A DNA stretch of 64,000 bases from Neoarius graeffei (Eukaryota > Chordata > Actinopteri > Siluriformes > Ariidae): NCBI RefSeq assembly GCF_027579695.1, contig NC_083583.1, forward strand, positions 22,290,599 through 22,354,598, given 5' to 3'. This document shows positions 23,402 through 36,214 of this stretch, one piece after another; within the stretch, counting starts at the first letter, position 1, and every line of letters begins with the position of its first letter. Below the pieces are notes generated by a model that saw only the letters and a program-made list of their open reading frames with translations, searched no databases and was not told the origin of the DNA. A program made the position numbers and the translations under genes.

Positions 23402-26400
23402 TCATAGCTTTGTTCCCATGATTACCAGGCCTGTTTGTAGTCCTTCCACCGTGAGCACATGGAGCAGGCCTAGAGTCTGGAGGAAGCTCAACATTCTTCT
23501 GTCATTAGATCTAAACTCACAAAAAACACCAGTGGAGCCTGAGGAAGAAATGCAGAACAGATCTGTGTAAAAATGAGGGCAGTGGCAGTTGATAAAGCCA
23601 GACACTGATTACATACATCATTTGTTTAATCAATACGGTGTGCGCGCATGGATCCGACTTTCTTGATAAAACGAAAAGTCACACACATGCACCACTAAAG
23701 CCTGTATGTGAACCAATACAGATTGATGGTCCTTCTCAGTGCTGTTTGTAGTGTTGCTAACATACCAGCTTCTTGTAGTAAAGAGAACATGTTGCCAATC
23801 AGGCGCTTGACAGTGTTGGGATCTGGTACTCGTGGGTGGATTTGAATAATCATAAGAGAAGGGAAATCTCTCAGCATTGTTTCTGGATACTACACAGATG
23901 CAAGAGAGACAACAAGGCAATGAAGATCCTAGATTAAAGCCATATCAGTTTGAATACTCAAATCTAGAGAAGACTTTCTGCACACTTGTGCCTCAAAATG
24001 GTCATTAGGTTCCTCTGATAAGTTAATGTTCTTTAAATTAATCATTTCATTACAAGCCCTCCTTCCCAAAGTATCTAAATGTTAAGACTAGTCCCATTAA
24101 ATTCTTTTCAAGTGCCAAGTTTTTGTTTTTTTTTTAAATATAGAAATTGCTCCATGCACTACAGTTTGAGCTCATCTAATGATCATCTAGTTTTGCCTGT
24201 GTAGCCAAATGAACTGCCCATTTCCCAGTCTCATACACAAAGAATTGGCAAAACAATTATGGAAGTTGAGTTAATGAACTAGCGTCAATATAGCCCGATA
24301 GGAGTAGCTAACTTTAGCAAAGTTCACCAATCTCACAATTTTAACTGACAAAGCCAAAAAAAAAAAAAAAGGTTTGTGGGTAAAATACAATTGTGCATCT
24401 GTACTGTAAAGTTATGTACAATCAGAGCCAGTGGTGTTCTCTGTCTCACCTGGGATGTGGTGATGGCCGTCTTTGCATCAATGAGGGCTAAAGCAAAACC
24501 ACAGATGCCATCCTCATCCTCCAGCACCAGGTCACAGTGTTTAGATGGAGCAATCTGACCATCCACCAGTCTGAGAGGAAGGACAGAGTAATGGAACCTC
24601 TAGATATAGAAGCTACCTTGAAGTTACTAGCTAAAACGGTAACAATCACCAACTGTCAATGGAGCTTGTTCTGGCATAAATCTGGTCGCCAAAAAATGTA
24701 TAATCAGTCGTGTTCAAAATAAGAGCAGTGTGTTTAAAAACACGAGTAAAGCTCAAAATCCTTATAATAGTTTTTATTTCCATGCATTGGGAACACTGCA
24801 CATTATATTCTACATCAAAACATGAAGAAAAGTATCAATATTTTAATTACAGAAAAAAAATGAATATTGGGCTGTTAAAAAAAAAAAAGCAGTGTCTGCA
24901 TTTTTCATTACAAACCCAAATATTTACTATATAGACTGAAAAAAATCTTTAGGATTTAGCATGCCTGTGAATCACTAAACTAATATTTAGTTGTATAACC
25001 ATGGTTTCTGAGAACTGCTTCACATCTGTATTGCATGGAGTTGACCAACTTCTGGCACCTGTGAACAGGTATTCCAGCCCAGGATGATTTGACAGCATTC
25101 CACAATTCCTCTGCATTTCTTGGTTTTGCCTCAAACAGCATTTTTGATGTCACCCCACAAGTTTTCTATCGGATTAAGGTCTGGGGATTGGGCTGGCCAC
25201 TCCATAACTAATTTTGTTGGTCTGGAACCAAGATGCTGCTCACTTACTGGTGTGTTTGGGGGCATTGTCTTGTTGAAACACCCATTTCAAGGGCATTTCC
25301 TCTTCAGCATAAGGCAACATGACCTCTTCAAGTATTCTGATATATGCAAACTGATCCATCATCCCTGGTATGCAATAAATAGGCCCAACACCATAGTAAG
25401 AGAAACATTCCCATATCATGATGCTTGCACCACCATGCTTTACTGTCTTCAGAGTGTACTGTGGCTTGAATTCAGTGTTTGGGGGTCGTCTGAAACTGTC
25501 TGCAGCCCTTGGACCCAAAAAGAACAATCTTACTTTCATCAGTCCACAAAATGTTTCTCCATTTCTCTTTAGGCCAGTTGATGTGTTCTTTGGCAAATTG
25601 TATCCTCAGCACTTTTTTTTTTTTTTTTTTTTTAAGCAGCAGGACTTTGCAGGAGCTTCTTGCCGATAGATTAGCTTCACACAGGCATCTTCTAATTGTC
25701 ACAGTACTCACAGGTAACTTCAGACCATCTTTGATCACCCTGGAGCTGATCATTGGCTGAGTCTTTGCCATTCTGGCTATTCTTCGATCCATTCAAATGG
25801 TAGTCTTCGGTTTTCTTCCATATCTCTCTGGTCTTGCTGTCCATTTTAAAGCATTGGAGATCATTTTAGCCAAGCAGCCCATCATTTTCTGCACTTTATA
25901 CATTTTCCCCTCTCCAATTAACGTTTTAATCAAAGCACGCTGCTGTTCTGAACAATGTCTGGGACGACCCATTTTTCTCAGGTTTTCAGAGAGAAATGCA
26001 TGTATAACATGTATTGGCTTCATCCTTAAATTAGGGCCACCTGATTGACACTGGTTTTCACAGAATGAATGACCTCACTAATTGAACTCCACACTGCTAT
26101 TATTTTAAAACATACCCCTTTCACTTAATTATTCAATTATACAGACTCAGGAGCATGCACATCATGAATGTTGGTCTGTTGGTTTTCTATGACTACTACA
26201 CCTACGAGTAAATTTGCCATGTAGTAATATAACTTCTACCAAAAACAGTAATCTGGTTAGTCATGTTGGACTGCTATTATTTTGAACACAACTATATATA
26301 AAATCAGTAAAAGTAACTTGTCACCTGTCACCAATAAGTGCAACTTGCAGTAGTGTCTCACTCTGCATTTCCTTGGATAATCTCAAAACCTCGGGCTGTG

Positions 26401-29400
26401 AAAAGCACAATCAGTACTCATTCATAATGGATTGCGTCACCACAAAATCATTAGGTCACCTAAAGCATTCAAGTTCATGTGTAAAAGCAGACTAAAAGCA
26501 GTAGGGCTTTATCTTTAAATCAGCAAGTCAGTCACCTTATCTTTAGGGGTACATGGTCGAATGGTATACACTCGAGTGGCAGGAGGGCTACGAAACAGAT
26601 CTCTGTTCCCATGGCATGGAAGCATCCTCTAGAGAACAGCCAAATTAGTAAAATCAGTTACTTAATTATCCCTTTACACACATGGCAAAGTAGTGCTTAA
26701 TAATTTAAATGCAAAATAAAATGGTCAAGACTAACAAACTGTACCTGGAACTCTCCAGAAAGCCCACCTCTGAAGCCCCATGGCTCCGGGTTATCATTTA
26801 TAACTTGAGAGGTAGGAGGATTACGGCCACCTGTTTCCAAAAGAAGCAGACAAAGTGAATCAATATCAGTCTGGTCAAGGAGATTCTGCTGAAATAGAAA
26901 TGCTTTATAATATTATAAAGGCTAAACTGTAGCCGATGTAAAATGCATTATATTCTCACGGAAAATATATTAAAAAAAAAAAAGAAAGATGCACTTGACT
27001 TTTGGCTCTTTAGTAGTCCCTAAAGTGCATGTACCATTTTCTTGTTTAGTGTTCTACGCAGATGTAGAACAGGAATAAGTAATAAAAGTAGAGGACAGTG
27101 TGTGTTGCTTCCATAACATACTAAACCTGTTAAGTAGCCCAAAAGTAGTTAAACACCACTTAATTAAAATGTTACAATCTATTGCATTTTTAGTGATGTA
27201 ATACAATCAGTTCCAGTTCCTAAATTCAAGGTATTTTTGGGGGGTTTGAGTTTTTAATTTTGTCCTCGGTTGGTTCAGCAATACGTGCCACCATTTTGTT
27301 TTTCTCTACTCACAGTGCAGTGCCTTGCAAAAGTATTCATCCCCCTTGGTGTTTGTCCTGTTTTGTTACATTACAAGCTGGAATTAAAATGGATTTTGGG
27401 GGGTTAGCACCATTTGATTTCCACAACATGCCTACATTTTGCTATAATGGATTTAATGGTGCTCTGTGGGATATTCAAAGTTTGGGATTTTTTTTATGAC
27501 CCAACCCTGATCTATACTTCTCCACAGCTTTGTCTCTGACCTGTTTGGAGGCTCCTTGGTTTTCATGTTGCTTGCTTAGTAGTGTTGCAGAGTCAGGGTT
27601 CTTCCAGAACAGGTTGATTTATACAGACATCATGTGACAGCTCATGCGACACTGATTGCACACAGGTGCATGTTAGCCAACTAATTATGTGACTTATGAA
27701 GTGAATTGGTTGGACCAGCTCTTATTTAGGGGTCTCATACGAAAAGAGGTGAATACTTATGCACACTCCAGACTTCTGTTTTCTTCATCTTATTGTTTCA
27801 CAATTATTTAAAAAACACCCACAATGTGCACCTTTAAAAGTTGAAGGCATGTCGTGCAAATAAAAATGGTGCTAACCCCCCAAAAAATCAGTTTTAATTC
27901 CATCTTGTAACATAAAACAGGACAAACACCAAGGGGGATGAATACTTTTGCAAGGCACTGTATATGAGCTGATAGAGCACACAACTGCTCAAATCAAGTG
28001 AATCGAATAAAATCTGATATACCTACCTAAACTGTTGACAAATGCCCTGGCTAAGGACACACCACTCTTTATGTCACAGATGTAGTTGTACAGATCGTAC
28101 AGAATAGTTCTGTTGGGTGCGTTTGACAGCCTGTTAAACATCCGGACAACCGCAGCACACAAGTCTTCAAAGTGCTCAGCTCTCTCTTGCCATTCTTTGG
28201 CCTGCGAGGAGATTTAAATGGAATATTAATTATAATATAATGTTTTTAGCAAAACCTGTCACATGTACAACACTGAGCCCAATATTGGGCTCCCGAGTGG
28301 TGCAACAGAAAAAGCTTTGGGGAGATCAAATTTAAGTCCAAACCCTGAAGCTTTCATAGTCATCTGTCGCCAGGAATCCGAGGGAGCATGCAGATAGTCC
28401 TTTCCAGCTACCTGCTTGCATAGGTTTTGTGACTTGCCCCCTCACTCACCTTGTTCTCTGCTACCACAGAGCCAAACGTGGCAGCGTTACTGTTGCTTCT
28501 TAGCCAATGCAACTCTTGCAGCATGGTGAGGGCAGTGGGACCATATTCATAGGGCAGGTAGAAGAGCTCAGCAAGCAGTGTTAGGTCCTCCAGAGTGAGC
28601 GGTTCAGCTGTGTACAGCGGATTCTCTCTGGGCCCTGGCACATACTCGTCCGTCTGCATGGGCTCCTCATCAGAAGCTTCTTTCTTAGCACGACCACTGC
28701 CTGTGCGGGACACTACACACGTGCACACGCAAATGGAGTTTTACACCCTGGTTTGCCTAAGCAATAACCAGTTTAAATCATAAAACAAAACAATACTTTT
28801 CCTTAAACAATTAACCAATTACAAAAACATTGTAATACACATTTCTTATGTAAGGATTAACAGGATGTGCTGTTATTTAAATCAGTATTGCAGGAGCAAG
28901 AGTGCTGTTGTAGTGAAAATTGGCATGGCAAGTCTTTTCCGTAAGGAAAAGCTACCTGTTAATAGATCTCATAGGATCTTGTCTACAGCAATGTTACCAT
29001 AGTTTCATTTATAACCTACAGAAACAGAACATGGACATTTTACCATCAGGTTGATCAGCCACACCAAACTCAATCAGCCAGTCAGTGAGGGCGAGCCGCA
29101 AAGCCTCCTTGGGGTTATAGTCAGACCCCTGATCCTCACCATCTGTAGAGCAATACATCAGTAAGACAGAGAGAGAAAAATGTATAAAAACAAAATCAAC
29201 CATTCCAAGTGACTTTTACGTCGTGATTAGATTAGAGGTTACTTCAAACAGCCAAGAATTACCACTCCGACCAACTTACCCATAGCAACATCTTTCTGTC
29301 CTGTGTTAGATTTGCACCAAGTAGCTAGTGTATGAATAGCCACAAAGTTGGGCTCGAATTCACAGTTGGGGTTGGTGAGAATTCCTCTGAGTTTGGGAAT

Positions 29401-31854
29401 GAGTTCTGTGGGCCGATTCTTGAAGGGTCCCATGAACAGCCGCTGGGGGTCATAGTCATTCGCGTGGATGTTGTCCCAGATCACTGGCGGCCTTCTTAGA
29501 ACACCAGACACTTCCTCAATAGACTGTACAGAAATATCGTTGGATACGACTTTGGGCCCTGAGAGGGATGAAAAGCAAAAACTTGAAACTGTACACTGAA
29601 CGGGGGGAGACACACCTTACATGCAATGCAAGTAAAAACCTGCTGGTGTCTGCTGCTTTAGTTTAAAACAAACACTTAAGCTCCATAGTATCTCATCTCA
29701 TTATCTCTAGCCGCTTTATCCTTCTACAGGGTCGCAGGCAAGCTGGAGCCTATCCCAGCTGACTACGGGCGAAAGGCGGGGTACACCCTGGACAAGTCGC
29801 CAGGTCATCACAGGGCTGACACATAGACACAGACAACCATTCACACTCACATTCACACCTACGGTCAATTTAGAGTCACCAGTTAACCTAACCTGCATGT
29901 CTTTGGACTGTGGGGGAAACCGGAGCACCCGGAGGAAACCCACGCGGACACGGGGAGAACATGCAAACTCCACACAGAAAGGCCCTCGCCGGCCCTGGGG
30001 CTCGAACCCAGGACCTTCTTGCTGTGAGGCGACAGCACTAACCACTACACCACCGTGCCGCCCGCTCCATAGTGTAATTTTTCAAATAGTTAAGTAATTT
30101 GCCAGGAAATCAGTATTTAGACATTTATTTAAATTTCACAGTGGTACTGTATTACCATCTGCGTAACTTAAGAGGCAGGGTGTAGGATGTTAGCGATGGC
30201 AGAATTCACAAGGTGGGGGGAGAAAACAACTTCAATTGTCAAAGATAGCTGCACTAATTATACATTTTCCAGTAGAAGATTTTTTTTTATGTTTATAGAT
30301 TAGCATCTGTCAAACTGTATCCAAAATGTCACCCAGTCATGTGACCAGGAAATTTAGAGAGAGGGGGAGGGAAAAAAAAAAAAAAAAAAAAAAAAAGTGT
30401 TTTGGGTGTGACAGATTTCCAGTTCTTCCAGCCACAAGAGCTTCATAGCTCCAGTGAAAAACTAAAGATGCAAAGGTTTAACACCCTACACCCTGCGTCT
30501 TGGCGGATTAGGTACATTTGGAAGCTTATTTTAAACAGTACCAAAAATACTTATTGCAAAGTAAAATTCTGATTACTTTGGCACATTAAATACAGTACTC
30601 AAACATTTGACATCTGAATGTTCATTTAACGATATAAAGCTTCAGGTACATTTACATAAGTGCTATACTGGATATTTAAAATAAATGGAGATAAAAATGG
30701 ATAGCGCTTCTAATCTTACCAGTCCAGAGAATATCAATCCCAGGGAGCAGTTTCTCGCCAACAGTGTTTAAATATGAAGACTGGCTCACATTAGGGGTAC
30801 AGTACACAGCACAGTAATCTACAAGAGAAAAAGCAGTGTTTTCTAAACACTATTACAGGTCAAGTAATCTAATTAACAGTCACCAGTGTTACCTGTTGGG
30901 CAAAAGAGAAAGGTATGGGGTTCCTGCAGGTGCTGATACACCTGATTGGTGATGGACACCTGTGCATGTGCAAAGGAGCTAAAGGCCTCCTTATCAGCAG
31001 CACACATTTCTGGCTCAATGTCATCAAAAAGCAGAGCAAAGGATCTGCAGCCGAACTCGCACACCTGCCGTGCAAGAACACACTCGCGTCCATCAGATTT
31101 GTCTCAGCAACAAATACGCAACAGTCATTAAACATTAAAATTCCTCAGCTACTCAATGAAACGCTGATACTAACGGTCTTTTTTTTTAAATCAATCTTAA
31201 ATGCAGTTTTGTGATCAAACTGACGAAATTTATCAGTCAATGACTGAAATCATGTAATATTACCTGACTTAGCTTTCTCTTAAGAGCAGCAACCTCTTTA
31301 GGGTTTGAGAATGTAACATCCAGCCCGGGTGAGATGGCGTAGATGAACTCAACGTCACGTTCTTTTGCAGCAGAGATGAGCGTAATCAGTTGCGCTTCAA
31401 AAGACACAAAGTTTTGTTAAATAGGGGATATGTGAATTCTGTAATTTGCTTATTACACTATACGTCACTCATCCATTCACAATTTGGTCTAAATTTTTTT
31501 TCCAAAAAAAAAAAAAAATTAGACCAAATTGTGTTTTTTTTTTTTTTTTTGGGGGGGGGGGGGGGGGGGCATTGACCCCAGCTTGTTTTTGGATTTTTAC
31601 CCCCATTTTCTCCCAATGTGGTTATTTGCCAGTTCCCACCCACTTGCTAGCTCTGCCTCATCACACTGAATGGGTGAAAGCTACTAGCACATACTTCACC
31701 TGAGACATGTCAAGCCAGCCAGCTGAATTTTTTTTTGTTTAAACTGCTGCTCATGCTACGTCATAGGTCAGATGAGCTCAGAGATCATCAACTGCCTTCT
31801 TTTGCCTACATAAGCTCACAGATGCCCTCATTTGGCTACTTTCCCAGTGATTGG

Positions 31855-31890
<36 letters not shown>

Positions 31891-32942
31891 AGAGAGAGAG
31901 CGCGCGCTTGGGGGGGAAGCCCAACCATCCTACCCAGAAATCACATCCAGGTTTACTCTTGGACTCCCAGACACAGATAGCTGTGGCATTATCAGCCAAC
32001 CATCCCCTAACAACAGACCAAATGGTTTTGATCCCATCATTAACATCACAGAAAATATTTAACAATTCATAGTCCAGTATATGACTGGTCCTGTCACAGC
32101 TATTCTTTTTTTTCCTTGTTATTTTTAAGTGAAAAACTATAAAATCAAGAGTTTCTTACCTGCCTCCTCAGTGGTATACAGCTCTCTCCAGTACATCCGG
32201 TGTTTGTAGTCATCTTTTGGAGCATATAGGTATGTGTTCAAGCCCCATTTCTGCTCCCTAGGTTAACACACACACACAATCATTCAGAAGGTTCATCTTC
32301 CCTCGTAGCTACAATATTTGGTAATTTTATCAGATAAAGACACCATATAGGTCCCTCTGTAGATACAGTGTCTTGCATAAGCATTTACCCCTTTGACCTT
32401 TTCTGCAACATTAAATCCATTATTAAAACATGAACAGAAGATCAGCCAACCATGACTCTGCCTCGTGAAGGCAACTCACCAAGTCAGTGACCGAGTATGA
32501 AAGACATTAGGCAAAGAAACAACTAACAGTCAAGGGGTAAGCCTTAACAAGATGCTACCACAACCATGTTTCACTATAGAGGGATTTCACTGACGTCACC
32601 CGAAACCGGAAGTAAACAGACCCTGCGCCATTTTGGAAGACCAACAAACTCATGATTAGGGGGAAAATAACGGCAGCGGTATGTGAACCCACGAGAATAA
32701 AGTGGAGTGGCAAACGACTTAAACAAACAAATCTGAGCTGTTTTATTTATGATTTATTGGCCCAACAGTAGACTTGAAAGAAACCTGTGTGAGACTTGGC
32801 AAAAAACTGTGGATATAATGGATAAGTCTGTGCATGATCTGTGGACACTGAGGTAAGCAAACGCAAATTCAGATTTAAAACATGCTAAATTGGCCCCAAG
32901 TTGATAACTGTATGAGGAGCAAGCCTCCCAGACTTCTACAAT

Positions 32943-32980
<38 letters not shown>

Positions 32981-35052
32981 GGATGGTTTGGGGCTTGCTC
33001 TCCCTCCTATTATATAAATAAAGCATAGTTGTTGTGTAGGTATATATCATAAATACATATGTATAATTTGGATAAATTAACCTAAATTATGGATACCTTA
33101 ATAGTAACAAAAAGTATTAATTTTTCAACTGAAAAGATATATTATTAAAAGATAAATATCAACAAGATTACCTTGGCCATAACTATGTGTAGGTTATTCT
33201 TAATAACAGCTGTAATATCACGAACCAAGCCACTAACAACATAATTGTAAGCCTGTAGCCCTTTGTAGGTTTTCAAGTCATCAGCAGTGTAGGCACTGGG
33301 TGTAAACAACAAATAGTTTACAATGTCTGGGTAGCAAACAGATGGCAGAATTGGGGTCAGGTCCTCCTTATGTTTCCATTCTCCCTCGCCCCGAGTCTTA
33401 TCATACGGGTCAAGCCCATCAATCACAGCCAGTTTCTCCACATACCGTGCCCTTTCTGCAGCTGGTAATGTACTCACATAACCAGAATTATCAGCCATCA
33501 TGTCACTTTACTCTCGCTCGTACTTTGTTTTATATTGCGAGTGCATGTACTTGGTCTTCCAATATGGCGCCTAACAAAATCTCGTGGCGCGGTGACATCA
33601 TGCGGTAGCCCTCTATAGGGATGGTGTTCTCAGGTTGGGATTCTAGCAAACACAGCACATTGGGCCAAAGGCAAAACTTCAGTTTTGATCTCATCAGACC
33701 AGAGAACCTTTTTGCACATGTTTGCTGATTGCAAAATTGCAGTAACTGATGTTACTGAAGGTGAGGATTTTTTTTTTTTAAATAACCAAACAAACAATGA
33801 TTAATACAATTTCAGAACTTTGTCTTGAACTAGTTTTGATAGCACATTGGTCCTCATGCTGTTTGTTTAGGTATGTTCTCTAACAAACTTTAGGGCCTGC
33901 CGGTAATAGGTGTATTTATATTGAGAGCAACTAATTATGCGAATTCCATTGGCAACTAATTGCACCAGAACAAGTTTCAAGAATTCGCACCAATAAAAGT
34001 AAATGCTTATGCGATGTTTGTATTTGTAAATACAGTTTTTGCAAACTATATTGATAGTTCTCTTCCACTTCATTCTCACTGGCCAATTTATTAGGTACAC
34101 CCATACAGCTGCTGTTTTATGCAGTTATCTAAATCAGCCAATCCCTTGACAGCAGCACAATGCATAAAATCATGCAGATACAAGTCAAGAGCTTTAATGT
34201 TCACTTCAAAACATCAGAATGGAAACAACTGTGATCTCTGACTTTCACTGTGGCATGGATGTTGGTGCCAGATGGACTGGTTTGAGTATTTCATAAACTG
34301 CTGCTCTCCTAGGATTCTCTCTCTCTCTCTCTCTCTCCTCTAGAGTTTACATAGAATGGTGCAAAACAAACAAAACATTTACTGAGTAACAGTTCTGTGG
34401 GTTGAAACATCTTGCTGATAAGAGAGGTCAGATTGGTTCAAGCTGCCAGGAAGGATATAGTAACTCATAGCAACTCTTGACAACCATGGTGAGCAGAAAA
34501 GCATCTCAACATGCAACTGTAGAAGACCACATTGGGTTCCACTCCCGCCAGCCAAGAACAGGAGTCTTAGAATCAAGAACAAGTTCCTATTAAAGTGGCC
34601 AGTGAATGTATATTAATGATGTACAAGCCCAATTAATTCAGTCAATTTCAGTTCCAGGTTGTAATAATGGAAACATTCTAGAGGGTGAATACTTGTGCAA
34701 GCCACTGTATTCAAAATGGTAAAGGACACTATGTGAAGGTGTATCAAATCAATCAATCAATGTTTATGATGAGCCAGAGACAGATAATGAGGAACATTAT
34801 CAAAGCACATTTTTATTACCTCCTAAACAGCTCCTTCCTTTGCTCCATAGTCCACGGACGCCCATAAAACCCTGAAAAACAAAGGTCAGTGTATTCAGCT
34901 CTTCATGAACCGTTTCCCACAAATATACCTTGTTTCTATTAAACCAACATGAGATCATCAGCGACAGGACAGGACAGCATTTCCTCCAGATGTCACTCAC
35001 CTTCCACAACCCCACTGAGGAACATTCTCTGGCCGGTGCTCATCTTTGACAT
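23402..35052 (-). CDS. oga: Protein O-GlcNAcase (GH84), teleost OGA/MGEA5-like, 16 exons
   Basis: Exons in gene order: 35052-35001, 34871-34820, 32257-32160, 31394-31264, 31064-30893, 30818-30720, 29558-29280, 29142-29044, 28712-28450, 28201-28027, 26830-26745, 26628-26536, 26395-26325, 24570-24450, 23889-23766, 23538-23402. They sum to 2052 nt (683 residues) with consistent phases. The enzyme removes O-linked GlcNAc from Ser/Thr of nuclear and cytosolic proteins. GH84 barrel (about residues 10-295): [30 protein letters not shown] and [13 protein letters not shown], whose Asp125-Asp126 match human catalytic Asp174-Asp175. A short linker, the stalk helices ([11 protein letters not shown] onward) and a C-terminal acetyltransferase-like domain ([14 protein letters not shown]) follow. 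It is shorter than human OGA (916) because the disordered linker is reduced and about 45 residues are absent after the GICGFAL strand. Start may be 35052 or 35043 (second ATG). Probably the second teleost OGA paralogue (mgea5-like); the symbol is family-level. Confidence 0.93.
24705..26292 (-). mobile_element. Tc1/mariner element in oga intron 13
   Basis: Ends share GTGTTCAAAATAA (24710) and TTATTTTGAACAC (about 26275). The - strand encodes a broken Tc1 transposase: [18 protein letters not shown] (about 25970), then [30 protein letters not shown] and [12 protein letters not shown]. There is a stop at about 25793, frameshifts, and a long T run (25612-25634, poly-Lys in frame) that disrupts it. 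Confidence 0.85.
27318..27960. mobile_element. Tc1/mariner-type MITE in oga intron 10
   Basis: Long inverted ends beginning CAGTGCCTTGCAAAAGTATT and mirrored at 27941-27960, with shared GGTTAGCACC/GGTGCTAACC. Central part non-coding. TA flanks the right end only. Confidence 0.8.
29690..30063 (-). mobile_element. tRNA-derived fish SINE (reverse) with 10 bp TSD in oga intron 6
   Basis: Reverse complement of the 17438-17799 SINE, ending CGGTGTAGTGGTTAG-type head at the right. Exact repeat GCTCCATAGT flanks it (29680-29689 and 30064-30073). Confidence 0.88.
31481..31905. repeat. Low-complexity cluster in oga intron 3
   Basis: TTTGGTCTAAATTTTTTT/AAATTAGACCAAA hairpin (31483-31531), a T run, a G run of about 20 (31551-31569), and a (GA)n tract with GCGC breaks (31857-31906). 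No gene. Confidence 0.7.
32945..32980. repeat. (AAT)n microsatellite
   Basis: About 12 AAT units inside the 32579-33613 element. Confidence 0.95.
33172..33501 (-). pseudogene. Transposon partner-gene first exon (YqaJ/THAP-type protein N-terminus)
   Basis: An open 110-codon exon, [58 protein letters not shown], ending at AAG|GTAATC. It is clearly homologous to the - strand exon at 60345-60656 (ERYLQKL, PDF...YVVKNPSPYT, DLKAYKSLDA). Such N-termini occur in fish proteins with YqaJ-type nuclease domains; the nuclease part is not present here. It is co-oriented with oga. Confidence 0.6.
34076..34605. mobile_element. Non-autonomous repeat with CACTGGCCA ends, nested in the Tc1
   Basis: Left TCACTGGCCAATTTATTAGG and right TTAAAGTGGCCAGTGA are inverted. 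The body contains a short CT run (34318-34336) and wording common in fish dispersed repeats. No frame of note. Confidence 0.6.
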
Positions 35053-35350
35053 CTTTCCTTTCGAACTCGGCGTCTCAATCGTTCTTTGATAGCAGATTAA
35101 TTTAACAAGCGAATCAATACTTCACAATGCAGAGACAGCTTATCTTAAATACTCCAAATGAATGGCATTTGTAAATATTATATTTCTGACTTCGAAACTC
35201 ACTTTCCCTTCTCTATTTACCGCGTTAGAGAGCAAACCTGATGCCGTAACAACAACAGAAGATTAACCAAGCTCATTCCAGCTGTTTATAATGCACGCTT
35301 TTATAATCTGCCTAGACCAGTTCCTCGTTGCACTTTGTATTTACACTTAC

Positions 35351-35361
35351 TGCGCATGCGC
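35351..35361. promoter_or_regulatory. Perfect NRF-1 palindrome upstream of oga
   Basis: TGCGCATGCGC is the full consensus for nuclear respiratory factor 1 and sits about 300 bp upstream of the oga start codon in a locally CpG-containing segment. It is a likely proximal promoter element; binding itself is inferred. Confidence 0.6.
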
Positions 35362-35749
35362 GCAACTTGTCACGCAGCGGCTGTGGGAAGTGTCAAACAA
35401 GCAGCCTTGGAGCAGTACATTGAAACAATTTCCCCTGTACAAAACAAAAAAAAAAGCAGCTAAAACAATTAATATATGCACTATGTTTAATGTCTTTACT
35501 TGATTTTTTTTATTCAGTAACCTTGAATTTACTGGGGTTTTTTGTATTATTAGTATGTTTATGCATTTATTATTATTCTATTTATTTTTTCTTTATTTCA
35601 TTTAATTTGTCTTTTTGTGAATGATTTTTAACTTTTGCCTTTGAATATAAGAGATTTCATGTGTTTTTGTTGATTGAAATAAAGTTGTTTTTTTTTTTTT
35701 TTTTTTTAAAAAGGGTCAAACTCCACCCAGCTAAACTGTTCGAGATGAC

Positions 35750-35760
35750 TGCGCATGCGC
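35750..35760. promoter_or_regulatory. Second NRF-1 palindrome, about 400 bp further upstream
   Basis: A second exact TGCGCATGCGC lies about 700 bp upstream of the oga ATG, just beyond a poly-T run. Two perfect sites this close are unlikely by chance in AT-rich DNA. Confidence 0.5.
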
Positions 35761-36214
35761 CATGTCATTGGAAAATATTTTTTTCCCCCACCTAAATTCC
35801 GATATAGCCCGCCTCTTATGCTAAACAGTCTGCTGACTGGACAGGTGAGAAGTCATTCCGGGCATGATGGCAACCAAATAATAATTTGCAGGGGCAAATT
35901 TAAGCATTACCTAAACTAGTGTTGTATTATTATTATTATGCTCTTGTCAAAGATGGAGGTAAGCTTGATTCCAAGTGCCCCCTAGAGGACACTGGGCCCG
36001 TCCAAGAGAACCAGGTCTAGTGCAGGTGAAGAGAAATGTTTTAACATGTCAGGAAGTGGACATAGTCTTAATAGCATCCATACTTCAATTTATTAACTTG
36101 ACCCTAACCTCCCACTTCCACAACCCCAGTCAGGACTTGACCTTCTGACATGACTTCTGGACTTTAGATTTGGAATTTTCAGTTCTTGAATGAGTACTGA
36201 TTGTTCTCTGGGCT

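Larger units (their letters stand above)
32579..33613. mobile_element. Hairpin-element relative (ISL2EU-like, tentative) nested in the Tc1
   Basis: Ends GAGGGATTTCACTGACGTCA and TGACATCATGCGGTAGCCCTC, flanked by TATA on both sides (32575-32578, 33614-33617). CCATTTTGGA/TCCAATATGG follows each end, as in the 3.9, 22.0 and 59.6 kb elements. Carries one 5' coding exon on the - strand and an (AAT)n tract (32945-32980). Confidence 0.7.
32366..34707. mobile_element. Degenerate Tc1 element with two nested insertions, in oga intron 2
   Basis: Ends CAGTGTCTTGCATAAGCATT and ...TACTTGTGCAAGCCACTG are inverted and flanked by TA (32364-32365, 34708-34709). CAACCATGTTTCACTATAGGG is restored when the 32579-33613 insert is removed. 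No intact transposase. Confidence 0.75.
35053..36214. other. oga 5' flank
   Basis: Contains the two NRF-1 palindromes, a T run (35689-35707) and AT-rich sequence; no other gene recognised. Genes that lie between OGA and PPRC1 in human (for example KCNIP2, HPS6, LDB1) were not seen. Confidence 0.55.

Noticed and set aside
23890..24449. Missing oga exon encoding the about 45 residues absent relative to human
   Set aside because: Read on the - strand; no open segment with splice sites and OGA-like wording was found.
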